The notes beneath the pieces were generated by a model. The model did no database searches. It worked only from the letters and a program-made list of their open reading frames with translations, and was not told where the DNA came from. A stretch of DNA of 56,063 bases. Origin: JAVBRU01 sp031547595 (GTDB lineage: Bacteria; Bacillota; Clostridia; Christensenellales; Aristaeellaceae). The stretch lies in NCBI GenBank assembly GCA_031547595.1, contig JAVBRU010000088.1, positions 1 to 56,063 of the forward strand, written 5' to 3'. Below, one piece after another: positions 6,688-15,351 of the stretch (position 1 is its first letter; every line of letters starts with the position of its first letter). Position numbers and translations under genes: made by a program.

Positions 6688-9600
6688 ATGCGAATACAAG
6701 CAGAAATTAGGGATGTTATCTTGCGAAACACACTGAGTTTTGTGGCCATTGTGGTATTGCTTGCCAGTTTCTGTTTGGCTCCGGCAGGGCAAAGTGCTCA
6801 TGCCCAGGCCATACCAGATTATCGTCAGCTCTCCGGCATTACAGAAGTGGAGACCGCCGCCATCGAAAGCATGCGCGCGCAAAACCGCGTGTTCACTTAC
6901 GGCACGCTACTTTCCAAAGAATCCTATGTGAACGAACAGGGCGAGATCGCCGGCTTTGCCCGGGAGTTTTGCGCACTGCTTTCGCAGCTTTTTGGCATGC
7001 AATTTGTGCCGGTAGATGGAGACTGGGATGCCCTGATGACACGCCTGGAGGACGGAACCCTGGATTTTACCGGCGAGTTGACCGACACGCCGGAGCGGCG
7101 CGAGGCCTATCTGATGACCAGCGCCATTACCCACCGATACCTTGTGGCGTATTGTCTGCAGGATACAGAGGACATCGCGGCCATTGCCCTTTCCCGCGCG
7201 CCGCGGCTGGGCTTTTTGACAGATTCCTGCCACAGGGATTATTATCAGCAAATATGCACTTCCCCTTTTGAAGCAACGGATGTAGACAACTATGAAATGG
7301 CGGTGGAGCTGCTCTACAGCGGGCAGATTGACGCGTTCATCGACGAAAGTGTCGCCGAACCCATGTTTTATGCGCATGAGGAGATTGCGCCCCGGGCACT
7401 TTTTCCCATTTGCATGCTCACAACCTCGCTGGCCACTATGCAAAGCGAGCTTGCACCCATTATTTCCGTAATGGAAAAATACTTACAGCAGGGCGGAGCG
7501 GCCACGTTGGAGGAGGTATATGCCAAGTGCGAGCAGGAGTTTTCAAGCTACCAGCTCTCACTCCAATGGACGCCTGAGGAACGCGAATATCTGGTGTGCA
7601 TGAAAGAGACCGGCCAGAAGGTGCCGGTTGTGCTGGAAAATGACAACTATCCCGTGTGCTTCTATAACACCGAGGCCAAGGAATATCAAGGCATGGTGCT
7701 GGATATACTGGCCGAGATCACCCGGCTGACCGGGCTGCAATTCGAAATCGTATCTAAGCCGGACGACCCATGGGCGAAGACGTTAGGAATGCTGTGCACG
7801 GGCGAGGCCGCCATGCTATCGGAACTATTGGTTTCCAAAGACCGCATTGGGAAGTATTTGTGGGCGGAAGTGCCTTATTGCACAACGAAATATGCGTTTA
7901 TATCCAAAGTGGAATACCCCGATCTGGATATCTTCCACGTAGCGGATAAGCGCATCGGCGTACTGCGCGATGCCTTATACGAAGAAACGTACCGCCAGTG
8001 GTTTTCCGGCAGCCAGCCCGTGCTATACAACACCATGTATGAGATTTTTGACGCGCTGGAAAGCGGCGAGGTCGATCTGATGCTGGCGTCGGAGCGGCTG
8101 CTGCTCAACCAGACTAACTATTTTGATAACCCCAATTTCAAAGCCAATGTGGTACTGGATTACACCCTGGAATCTCGCTTTGGCTTTAACAAGGAGCAAG
8201 CCACGCTGTGCTCTATCGTTGATAAAACACAGGCAAAGATTGCTGTAGATGCTATCAGCCGCAGCTGGCTGAGCCGTTCCTTCGACTATGCCGCCCAGCT
8301 GTCGCTGCTGCGCATTTTGCTTTTGAGCGTTGCTTCCGTGCTGCTATTTGCCCTGGCCGGTGTGCTGATAGCGTTTATGCTTCGCGGCCGGCGCTACCGC
8401 AAGCAGCTGGAGGACACCATTGCAAAGCGCACTGGGGAACTGCGGCTGCAGGCCACTACGCTTCGCGCCATCTATAACACCATGCCGGACCTTGTGTTTT
8501 GCAAGGATACACTCGGACTTTATACCTCCTGTAACCCCAGCTTTGAAAAGTTTGCCGGTATGCCAGAGTCGGCGTTGGTGGGCAAAATAGACGTGGAGAT
8601 TTTCAAAATCAGCGGGGATATGGCACGGCTGTTTATGGAGGCCGACCGGCGCGTGCTGGAGGATCGCAAAACCGAAACCATTGAGGAGCTGATCACCTTC
8701 CCAGATGGCACCAAGCGCTTGGTGGAAACCGTAAAGGCGCCCATGATCCAGCACGATGAAGTGATTGGCATGATCGGTGTCTCCCGCGACGTGACAGACC
8801 GTAAGGCTGCGGAGCAAGCGGCGCAGGTGGCATCCAGGGCCAAGAGCGCGTTCCTCGCGCGCATGAGCCACGAAATTCGCACCCCGCTCAATGCCATCAT
8901 GGGCATGTCCGAAATTGCGAAAAATACGGTGACGACGGACGCCGATAAAGCTTTGTTCTCTGTTGACCAGATTCTCAGCTCCTCCAACCATCTGTTGGGC
9001 ATTGTCAACGACGTGCTGGACATGTCCAAAATAGAATCCGAAAAACTGGAACTGAACGTAGCAGCATTCTCCCTCAAGGAAGCACTACGTGAGGTAGACG
9101 GCATCATTGCGCCGCGCTGTGCAGCGCAGAAGGTGACGCTGACCACACAGGTGGATGGGGCGCCGGATGCGCTGCTGGGCGATAAGCTGCGCCTCAGCCA
9201 GGTGCTGATTAACCTGCTGGGCAATGCAGTGAAGTTTACGCCAGCCGGCGGGCAAATCAATTTCAGGGTGCAGGTGTTGCAGGAAACAGATGCAAATGTG
9301 CACCTGTGCTTTGCTGTGGCCGACACCGGCATTGGCATGAGCACGGAGCAAATGGCACGCCTGTTTGTACCCTTTGAGCAGGCCGATGCCAGCATCGCAT
9401 CCCGCTTTGGCGGCACGGGGCTGGGGTTGTCCATCAGCCAGAATCTGGTGCAGATGATGGGCGGACGCATTGAGGTAGAAAGCGTCTTAGGCAAAGGCTC
9501 CACATTCAGCTTTGAACTGACCTTCCAAAAAGGCACCCTGGCCGCGCCGCCATTACGTCAAAAGGCGGCCAATCTGGCCGGGCAACGCATTTTGCTGGCA

Positions 9601-9963
9601 GAAGATATCGAGATCAACCGCTTCATCCTGCGCGAAATCCTGGCAGATACAGGCCTGATCTTTGACGAAGCGGAAGACGGAAATATTGCTGTGCAGATGT
9701 TTGCAGATTCGCCTGCCGGGCATTATCAGCTGGTCTTTATGGACATTCAGATGCCCACAATGAATGGTTATGACGCCGCCTTGGCCATCCGCGCCCTGCC
9801 CCATCCCGACGCCGGGCGCGTGCCCATCGTGGCCATGACTGCCAATGCCTACAAAGAAGACGTGGACCGCGCGCTGCAATGCGGGATGAACGCGCACCTC
9901 GCCAAGCCCTTAAACATCACGCAGCTGATGGATACGCTGGCGCAGTTTATGAATGCGGGCTGA
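6688..9963 (+). CDS. Hybrid sensor histidine kinase with two SBP_bac_3-type sensor domains
   Basis: This 1091-residue membrane kinase has, in order: an N-terminal hydrophobic segment (about 13-34); two consecutive extracellular periplasmic-binding-protein type 2 domains (about 65-270 and 295-510); a transmembrane helix (about 530-556); a PAS domain (about 590-705); a HisKA domain with phosphoacceptor H728 (MSHEIRTPLN); a HATPase domain with N-box near 838 and GGTGLGLS near 908; and a receiver domain with D1019 (VFMDIQMP). The layout resembles EvgS/BvgS, which sense amino acids, nicotinate or low pH. No HPt domain or response regulator gene is adjacent, so its phosphorelay partner lies elsewhere. 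The convergent small gene ends nine bases beyond its stop. Confidence 0.92.
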   Translation: MRIQAEIRDVILRNTLSFVAIVVLLASFCLAPAGQSAHAQAIPDYRQLSGITEVETAAIESMRAQNRVFTYGTLLSKESYVNEQGEIAGFAREFCALLSQLFGMQFVPVDGDWDALMTRLEDGTLDFTGELTDTPERREAYLMTSAITHRYLVAYCLQDTEDIAAIALSRAPRLGFLTDSCHRDYYQQICTSPFEATDVDNYEMAVELLYSGQIDAFIDESVAEPMFYAHEEIAPRALFPICMLTTSLATMQSELAPIISVMEKYLQQGGAATLEEVYAKCEQEFSSYQLSLQWTPEEREYLVCMKETGQKVPVVLENDNYPVCFYNTEAKEYQGMVLDILAEITRLTGLQFEIVSKPDDPWAKTLGMLCTGEAAMLSELLVSKDRIGKYLWAEVPYCTTKYAFISKVEYPDLDIFHVADKRIGVLRDALYEETYRQWFSGSQPVLYNTMYEIFDALESGEVDLMLASERLLLNQTNYFDNPNFKANVVLDYTLESRFGFNKEQATLCSIVDKTQAKIAVDAISRSWLSRSFDYAAQLSLLRILLLSVASVLLFALAGVLIAFMLRGRRYRKQLEDTIAKRTGELRLQATTLRAIYNTMPDLVFCKDTLGLYTSCNPSFEKFAGMPESALVGKIDVEIFKISGDMARLFMEADRRVLEDRKTETIEELITFPDGTKRLVETVKAPMIQHDEVIGMIGVSRDVTDRKAAEQAAQVASRAKSAFLARMSHEIRTPLNAIMGMSEIAKNTVTTDADKALFSVDQILSSSNHLLGIVNDVLDMSKIESEKLELNVAAFSLKEALREVDGIIAPRCAAQKVTLTTQVDGAPDALLGDKLRLSQVLINLLGNAVKFTPAGGQINFRVQVLQETDANVHLCFAVADTGIGMSTEQMARLFVPFEQADASIASRFGGTGLGLSISQNLVQMMGGRIEVESVLGKGSTFSFELTFQKGTLAAPPLRQKAANLAGQRILLAEDIEINRFILREILADTGLIFDEAEDGNIAVQMFADSPAGHYQLVFMDIQMPTMNGYDAALAIRALPHPDAGRVPIVAMTANAYKEDVDRALQCGMNAHLAKPLNITQLMDTLAQFMNAG

Positions 9964-9972
9964 GCCTTGGCT

Positions 9973-10395
9973 TTACATCTCTTTTTGATACTTGCCCATA
10001 TAATAAAGCTCCAGCAAGAATTTGAGCGCATATACAGCCACAATAGCCAGCGTGATCCACAACGAAGCGTCAGCCAGGATGGTAATATAGGCGAGGGCGA
10101 CCAGACCCCACTGCATGATATCGCCCGCGTGCGCTTTGGCGCGGTTGCGGATCACGGTGTTGCGTTCGTCCTGATATTCCACAGCATTTTGTTTGGCCAC
10201 AGCAGGGTCTTTTTCTTCCATGCTCTTCATCACCCAATTGGCGACACCCATACCAAACAGGCCCGAGCCTACGCCCAGCAGCACGCCTTGCATAGCCTTT
10301 GGGATATCCCACACCAGATTGAGTAAAATGGCCGCAGCCATCAACAGCGCACCGAGCACAACGGCCGCAATGTAATAAGATTTCTTCTTTAACAT
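9973..10395 (-). CDS. Small integral membrane protein paired with XRE regulator
   Basis: This 140-residue protein has about four hydrophobic segments: two near the N-terminus (residues 8-26 and 35-55) and two near the C-terminus (95-130). A charged central part contains DERNTVIRNRAKAHA. That arrangement resembles small DUF2178-like membrane proteins often encoded behind a Cro/XRE repressor. Its ATG overlaps the end of the regulator gene by seven bases, so the two are translationally coupled. Function unknown. Confidence 0.75.
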   Translation of the reverse strand: MLKKKSYYIAAVVLGALLMAAAILLNLVWDIPKAMQGVLLGVGSGLFGMGVANWVMKSMEEKDPAVAKQNAVEYQDERNTVIRNRAKAHAGDIMQWGLVALAYITILADASLWITLAIVAVYALKFLLELYYMGKYQKEM

Positions 10396-10598
10396 GGGGT
10401 TTCTTCCTCCTCATAAATAAATATTTCCTCCACTGCCATGCGGAAGTACCGGGCGATCTTGATTGCCAGCACAATGGACGGGTTGTAGCGCCCGTTCTCC
10501 AGCGAACCGATGGTCTGCCGGGACACCTCCAGCGCTGCCGCCAGTTCCTCCTGGCGGATGCCCTGAGCTTTTCGGATTTCCTCCAGCCGGTTTTTCAC
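10389..10598 (-). CDS. XRE/Cro-family HTH transcriptional regulator (69 aa)
   Basis: This is a compact helix-turn-helix protein of the YozG/Cro type. The HTH spans residues 5-58 with the recognition part EVSRQTIGSLENGRYNPS. It is almost all DNA-binding domain, and the last residues are acidic. The ATG is preceded by AAGGAGGG on the minus strand. It forms a two-gene unit with the membrane protein at 9973-10395. The promoter region carries two copies of a palindromic site (see 10623-10683), which suggests autoregulation. Confidence 0.88.
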   Translation of the reverse strand: MKNRLEEIRKAQGIRQEELAAALEVSRQTIGSLENGRYNPSIVLAIKIARYFRMAVEEIFIYEEEETPC

Positions 10599-10622
10599 GG
10601 GGTTCCCTCCTTGTCAAAATGT

Positions 10623-10683
10623 AAAGCACGCTTTCCATCCTCAGCATATCACACTTTGGTAAAATGTCAAGCGTGCTTTCCAT
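10623..10683 (-). promoter_or_regulatory. Promoter with two operator-like repeats for the XRE pair
   Basis: On the minus strand, TTGACA (10670-10665) and TATGCT (10648-10643) are spaced by 16 bases. Two related sites flank this promoter: AAAGCACGCTTTCCAT (10623-10638) and AAGCGTGCTTTCCAT (10669-10683). Each contains a near-palindrome around GCACGC or GCGTGC. One overlaps the -35 and the other lies just downstream of the start of transcription, which is a typical layout for self-repression. Confidence 0.6.
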
Positions 10684-10722
10684 TTTTCCTTGAACAAAAT
10701 TTAGTTTCAACCAGAAAAGCAA

Positions 10723-10752
10723 TTGCATCCTCTATAGCGGGTATGCTATACT
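10723..10752 (+). promoter_or_regulatory. Promoter of obgE-yhbY
   Basis: TTGCAT (10723-10728), an 18-base spacer and TATACT (10747-10752) with an extended TGC before it. Confidence 0.5.
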
Positions 10753-10783
10753 ATGGTGTTCAATGAAGAACCAGGAGGTAACC

Positions 10784-12049
10784 ATGGCGGCATTTGTCGA
10801 TCGCGCGCCCTTTATTGCCAAGGCGGGCAACGGCGGAAATGGATGCGTATCCTTCCACCGCGAAAAATTTGTACAAAACGGCGGGCCCGACGGCGGTGAC
10901 GGCGGCAACGGCGGCGATTTGGTATTGCTGGCGGACGAGAACATGCACACGCTGATGGACTTCCGCTTCAAAAGCAAGTATGAGGCCGATAGCGGCGTAG
11001 ACGGTTCATCCGGGCGCTGCACCGGCAAGCGCGGCGCGGATTTGATTGTGAAGGTTCCGGTGGGCACCGTGGTGCGCGACAAAGAGACCGGCCAGGTGGT
11101 GGCCGATATGTACGAGGCGGGGCGGCGCAAGGTGTTGCTTCGCGGCGGCCGCGGCGGCTGGGGCAACATGCACTTTGCCACGCCCACGCGTCAGGCACCC
11201 AACTTTGCCAAGCCTGGCATCAAGACCGAACGGCGCGAAATGATTTTAGAGCTGAAATCCATTGCGGACGTCGGACTGGTGGGCTACCCGAATGTGGGCA
11301 AAAGCACCATTTTATCGGTGGTCACAGCCGCAAAGCCCAAGATTGCCAATTATCATTTCACCACCCTCACGCCAAACCTTGGCATGGTTCGCCGCCACGG
11401 GCAGGACTTCGTGATGGCGGACATCCCCGGCCTGGTGGAAGGCGCAAGTGAAGGCGCGGGCCTTGGGTACGATTTTTTGCGCCATGTGGAGCGCACCCGC
11501 TTGCTTCTGCACGTGGTGGATGCCTCCGGCATAGAAGGGCGCGACCCCATTGCCGATTACGACCAGATCAATGAAGAGCTTCAAAAGTATGGAGCGCTGG
11601 CCGATAAGCCGCAGATCGTGGCCCTCAACAAAATGGACCTGCCCGAAGCGCGGGATAACCTCGAAGCCCTTCTTGCGCACATCGGCGACAGAGCCAAAGT
11701 TTTTGCTGTCAGCGCCGCCGCACACCAGGGCTTTGACGAATTGATAGACTGTGTGGCCGACACCCTGGCCGCTTTGCCGCCCATGGCGCCCTTCACAGAG
11801 GAAGAGCTGTTCATTGGCTTTGATAACACCGCAGCCTTTGAGATCACCCGCGATCATGGCGTGTTTGTGATCACTGGCGGCGCAGTGAACCAGCTGCTGG
11901 ACAGCGTGAACTTCGATGACGAAGAGAGTATGAACTGGTTCCACCGCACGCTGCGCCGCAGCGGTATCATCGACGCGCTTCGCAAGGCAGGCGCTAACGA
12001 GGGCAGCACCGTGCGCATCGACGATCTGGAATTCGACTTTGTTGAATAA
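10784..12049 (+). CDS. obgE: GTPase ObgE/CgtA
   Basis: This 421-residue Obg GTPase is involved in late 50S ribosome assembly and stringent-response control. It has the glycine-rich Obg fold (residues 1-158, with GGDGGNGG and RGGRGG segments) and the G domain (G1 GYPNVGKST near 167-175, G3 DIPGLVEGA, G4 NKMD, G5 SAA). The C-terminal OCT domain (about 345-421) is typical of Gram-positive Obg. The start at 10784 has AGGAGGT at ideal distance; the upstream in-frame ATG (10763) does not. yhbY follows after 12 bases, forming an operon. Confidence 0.97.
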   Translation: MAAFVDRAPFIAKAGNGGNGCVSFHREKFVQNGGPDGGDGGNGGDLVLLADENMHTLMDFRFKSKYEADSGVDGSSGRCTGKRGADLIVKVPVGTVVRDKETGQVVADMYEAGRRKVLLRGGRGGWGNMHFATPTRQAPNFAKPGIKTERREMILELKSIADVGLVGYPNVGKSTILSVVTAAKPKIANYHFTTLTPNLGMVRRHGQDFVMADIPGLVEGASEGAGLGYDFLRHVERTRLLLHVVDASGIEGRDPIADYDQINEELQKYGALADKPQIVALNKMDLPEARDNLEALLAHIGDRAKVFAVSAAAHQGFDELIDCVADTLAALPPMAPFTEEELFIGFDNTAAFEITRDHGVFVITGGAVNQLLDSVNFDDEESMNWFHRTLRRSGIIDALRKAGANEGSTVRIDDLEFDFVE

Positions 12050-12061
12050 GAGGAGATACAT

Positions 12062-12358
12062 ATGATTACCAACAAGCAGCGCGCAGCTTTACGCTCCATG
12101 TGCAACACCGCGCCCATCATCCTGTACATCGGCAAAGACGGCATCAGCGACAACACCATCCGCGAAGCCTACGACGCATTGGAGGCGCGAGAGCTGATCA
12201 AATGCTCTGTGCAGCGCGGCTGTGCCCTTACCGCCAGAGAGGCCTGCGAGGTACTGTGTCAGCGCGTCCCGGCCGAGCCTGTGCAGTGCATCGGCAACAA
12301 ATTCTCCATCTATAAAGAGAGCAGCGACCCAAAGTTCGAGCATCTGCTGGCAGAATAA
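12062..12358 (+). CDS. yhbY: YhbY-family RNA-binding protein (CRM domain)
   Basis: This 98-residue single-CRM-domain protein associates with pre-50S ribosomal particles. It shows the family pattern: KQRAALRSM at the N-terminus, a GKDGISDNTIREAYDALEARELIK core, then the strand-loop GNKFSIYKES. Most family members have a GxxG loop in the core; here the corresponding segment is YIGKDG. It follows obgE by 12 bases with GAGGAGA as ribosome binding site, so the two ribosome-assembly genes are co-transcribed. Confidence 0.92.
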   Translation: MITNKQRAALRSMCNTAPIILYIGKDGISDNTIREAYDALEARELIKCSVQRGCALTAREACEVLCQRVPAEPVQCIGNKFSIYKESSDPKFEHLLAE

Positions 12359-12382
12359 CGCACAGCTGTACGTTAGGTTACG

Positions 12383-12437
12383 CCACAATATATTGTGGTC
12401 GATAATAAAAATATCGAAAAATAACCTATATATAGTA
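12383..12437 (+). promoter_or_regulatory. Pair of NrdR-box-like operators upstream of nrdD
   Basis: CCACAATATATTGTGG (12383-12398) is a perfect 16-base palindrome matching the NrdR box pattern (ACAnTATATnnTGT). A second, weaker site, ACCTATATATAGTA (12424-12437), lies 40 bases away centre to centre and directly abuts the -35 element. NrdR boxes normally occur in pairs spaced by whole helical turns. The box assignment is from the known consensus; the repressor gene is not in the window. Confidence 0.75.
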
Positions 12438-12466
12438 TTGACAAGCGACACCGCACTTTATATAAT
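12438..12466 (+). promoter_or_regulatory. Consensus promoter of nrdD
   Basis: TTGACA (12438-12443), exactly 17 bases, TATAAT (12461-12466): a perfect sigma-70/SigA promoter. The -10 lies in the loop of the terminator-like hairpin at 12451-12480. Confidence 0.85.
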
Positions 12467-12480
12467 AAGGTGCGGTTTTT
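12451..12480 (+). terminator. Terminator-like hairpin overlapping the nrdD promoter
   Basis: CCGCAC (12451-12456) pairs with GTGCGG (12470-12475) and TTTTT follows. It probably ends the obgE-yhbY transcript. Because its loop contains the nrdD -10 box, the same bases serve as upstream terminator and downstream promoter. Confidence 0.6.
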
Positions 12481-12515
12481 CATTGAGTCGACAAGATATA
12501 CAGGGGGATAAAAAC

Positions 12516-14831
12516 GTGATTACTTCTATACGTAAGCGCGATGGGCGCATCGTGCCCTTTGAGATGGACAAGATTGAGCATGCGATTTATAAGGCATTTG
12601 TAGGCTCCGGCAGCAAGAAGGGCGAGGAAACGGCCAGGGTGATCGCCCAATTGGTGGAGCAGGAATTGGAGAATAACGAAGGCATCGGCACCGCCCCGTC
12701 CGTAGAAGAAGTGCAGGATACTGTGGAGCGCGTGCTGATCGAAAAGGGCTTTGTGCGCACCGCCAAGGCATATATTCTGTACCGTGCCGAGCGCAGCCGC
12801 GTGCGCGAAATGAACACGCGCCTGATGAAGGTGTTCGAAGACATCGCCTACAAGGATGCTGTGGACAGCGACATCAAGCGCGAGAACGCCAACATCAACG
12901 GCGACACCGCCATGGGCAGCATGCTCAAGTTTGGCTCCGAGGGTGCCAAGCAGTTTTATGATATGTATGTGCTCAACCCCAAGCACTCCGCCGCCCACCG
13001 CGAGGGCGATATCCACATCCACGATCTGGATTTCCTGACCCTCACCACCACTTGCTGCCAGATCGATCTTCTGCACCTGTTCCACAACGGGTTCTCAACC
13101 GGCCATGGCGTATTGCGCGAGCCCAAGGACATCGCCAGCTATTCCGCACTGGCATGCATCGCCATCCAGGCCAACCAGAATGATCAGCACGGCGGCCAGA
13201 GCATCGTGAACTTCGATTACGGCATGGCCCCCGGCGTCAAAAAAACATTTATCAAGCGCTACCGCGACAACCTCTCCCGCGCCTTGACCCTATACGCGAA
13301 CGACGAAAATGCCGACGACACTGCTCGCCGCATCGTCAGCGAAGTGGAGCAGGAAAGCAATCTTTTGCCCGCCATGCAGCCGCCCGAGGGCTTTGAGGCC
13401 GCTGTACGCGCCAAGCTTTTGCCCCTCCTCGGCGATCAGACGGAATCCACCCTCGCCTTTGTGCAGCAGTATGCGCTCAAGGAGACCCGCCGTGCCACCT
13501 TCCAGGCCATGGAAGCGCTGGTGCACAACCTGAACACCATGAACAGCCGCGCAGGTGCGCAGGTACCCTTCTCCTCCATCAACTATGGCATGGACACCTC
13601 CCCCGAAGGGCGGCTTGTGATGGAGCAGGTGCTGCTGGCCACCGAATCAGGCCTTGGCCGCGGCGAAACGCCCATCTTTCCCATCCAGATTTTCCGCGTC
13701 AAGGAAGGCATCAATTTCAACCCCGGCGATCCGAACTACGACCTCTACAAGCTCGCCATCCGCGTCAGCGCCAAGCGCCTGTTCCCCAACTTTTCCTTCA
13801 TCGACGCACCCTACAACCTGCAGTATTATGTCCCCGGCCGCCCCGAGACCGAAGTGGGCTATATGGGCTGCCGCACCCGCGTGCTGGGCAATCAATACGA
13901 TAAATCCCGCGAGGTCGCGCCGCGCCGCGGCAACCTCAGCTTTTCCACCATCAACCTGCCCCGCATCGCCATCAAGGCCAATGGCGATATCCAGTGGTTC
14001 TTTGAAGAGCTGGAGGCCAAGCTGGCACTGGCAGTAGAGCAAATTAACGAGCGCTTTGAGATCATCGCGCGCAAGCACGTCTATAACTTCCCCTTCCTGA
14101 TGGGACAGGGCGTGTGGATGGACAGCGAAAAGCTAAACTGGGACGATGAAATCCGCGAGGTGCTCAAGCATGGCACATTCTCCATCGGCTTTATTGGCCT
14201 GGCCGAAACACTGAAGGCACTTCGCGGCAAGCACCACGGCGAAAGCGAAGAGAGCCAGAACCTCGGCCTTGAGATTATCGGCTTTATGCGCGATTATCTG
14301 GACAAGCTGTCTGCCGAGAAACACCTCAACTACACCTTGCTCGCCACCCCCGCCGAAGGCCTGTCCGGCCGCTTTGTGCGCATGGACAAAGAGCGCTACG
14401 GCACCATCCCCGGCGTGACAGACCGCGAGTATTACACCAACTCCTTCCACGTGCCTGTATACTTCCCCATCAACGCCTTTGATAAAATCAGTATCGAAGC
14501 CCCCTACCACGCGCTCACTAACGCCGGCCATATCACTTATGTGGAAATGGATGGCGACCCCAGCCAGAACCTTGAGGCTTTTGAACGCATTGTGCGCCAT
14601 ATGCACGATACAGGTGTCGGCTATGGCAGCATCAACCATCCTGTTGATCGCGACCCGCTCTGCGGCTTTAACGGCATCATCGGCGATACCTGCCCCTGCT
14701 GTGGTCGCGAAGAAAATGGACGCCCCTTTGAGCGTATCCGCCGCATCACCGGCTACCTCGTAGGCACCCTCGATCGCTTCAACAACGCCAAGCGCGTGGA
14801 AGAAAGCGAACGCGTGAAGCACGGGATGTGA
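12516..14831 (+). CDS. nrdD: Anaerobic ribonucleoside-triphosphate reductase
   Basis: This is a class III ribonucleotide reductase (771 residues) that makes dNTPs anaerobically using a glycyl radical. It has an N-terminal ATP-cone allosteric domain (about 1-95), the catalytic barrel with TCCQIDLLHLFHNGFSTGHG, the YTLLATPAEGLSGRF motif, and the C-terminal radical site RRITGYL with G746. The zinc-binding cysteines near the C-terminus are C716, C726 and C729; C728 is an extra one and the first canonical position (DRDPLCG) is not Cys. I chose the GTG at 12516 because GGGGG precedes it and the ATP-cone begins there; longer in-frame starts run into yhbY. The activase gene nrdG, often next to nrdD, is not found downstream. 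Confidence 0.96.
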   Translation: MITSIRKRDGRIVPFEMDKIEHAIYKAFVGSGSKKGEETARVIAQLVEQELENNEGIGTAPSVEEVQDTVERVLIEKGFVRTAKAYILYRAERSRVREMNTRLMKVFEDIAYKDAVDSDIKRENANINGDTAMGSMLKFGSEGAKQFYDMYVLNPKHSAAHREGDIHIHDLDFLTLTTTCCQIDLLHLFHNGFSTGHGVLREPKDIASYSALACIAIQANQNDQHGGQSIVNFDYGMAPGVKKTFIKRYRDNLSRALTLYANDENADDTARRIVSEVEQESNLLPAMQPPEGFEAAVRAKLLPLLGDQTESTLAFVQQYALKETRRATFQAMEALVHNLNTMNSRAGAQVPFSSINYGMDTSPEGRLVMEQVLLATESGLGRGETPIFPIQIFRVKEGINFNPGDPNYDLYKLAIRVSAKRLFPNFSFIDAPYNLQYYVPGRPETEVGYMGCRTRVLGNQYDKSREVAPRRGNLSFSTINLPRIAIKANGDIQWFFEELEAKLALAVEQINERFEIIARKHVYNFPFLMGQGVWMDSEKLNWDDEIREVLKHGTFSIGFIGLAETLKALRGKHHGESEESQNLGLEIIGFMRDYLDKLSAEKHLNYTLLATPAEGLSGRFVRMDKERYGTIPGVTDREYYTNSFHVPVYFPINAFDKISIEAPYHALTNAGHITYVEMDGDPSQNLEAFERIVRHMHDTGVGYGSINHPVDRDPLCGFNGIIGDTCPCCGREENGRPFERIRRITGYLVGTLDRFNNAKRVEESERVKHGM

Positions 14832-14868
14832 CGAGGGATGAGGTACGCTGAGGGCTACTCGCCCTCAG
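14830..14868 (+). repeat. Left inverted-repeat end of non-coding island 1
   Basis: GACGAGGGATG...GGCTACTCGCC...CAG starts within the nrdD stop codon. It matches, in inverse orientation, 15531-15568 at about 32 of 39 positions, including two blocks of 11 identical bases. Confidence 0.65.
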
Positions 14869-15072
14869 AAACCTCTTCCACTTCAATCGTCGCGCTGCCA
14901 CGCTGCGGCGTGCCATCGCTCGTTTCGGTGTCCGACTCCGATTCGCTTCATCTGCCACTGGCGGCGCTCATCTCCGTCGCTCGGCAGGGAGCAGTGCTCC
15001 CTGCACCCCCACTTATGGGTAATAAGGAATTGCTTACGCGTTTGTAAAACTGCTTGCTAAGCAAATAGCAAA

Positions 15073-15106
15073 GGGGCTGGGGAAATTACATCCCAGCCCC
15101 TGACTT
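15073..15106 (+). terminator. Rho-independent terminator downstream of nrdD
   Basis: GGGGCTGGG (15073-15081) pairs perfectly with CCCAGCCCC (15092-15100), followed by TGACTTTT. It is probably the nrdD terminator, 240 bases after the stop. Confidence 0.7.
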
Positions 15107-15184
15107 TTAGATAAGAGTTACTCTCGCGAAGATGCAGACCTGAAGCAAAAGGACATCTGTGCCATTTTGCACTGCTCTCAGTAA

Positions 15185-15333
15185 ATTTACAGTGATTATG
15201 AGACGGGCGAGGTGGACATTCCCACAGAATTTCGTGTCAGCTGGCACTATACTATCATGTGCCTGTGGATTATATTGTGGGCCTGACCAATGTCCGGCAG
15301 CCCTATCCTCCGGCATCTAAAGGGTCGTTATAA
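15185..15333 (+). pseudogene. Decayed 3' end of an unidentified gene
   Basis: Two overlapping frames give a protein-like sequence across one frameshift. The first reads SDYETGEVDIPTEFRVSWHY. Near 15258 it passes into the +1 frame, which continues YHVPVDYIVGLTNVRQPYPP and ends at TAA (15331-15333). The amino acid composition is plausible for a real protein, unlike the neighbouring frames. No start or ribosome binding site is present and I cannot name the parent family. Confidence 0.35.
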
Positions 15334-15351
15334 CCAGGCGTGCAACTGTTA

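Noticed and set aside
14838..15047. A 69-residue plus-strand frame in island 1
   Set aside because: No ribosome binding site, Ser/Leu-rich composition, and it overlaps the inverted-repeat end of the island.
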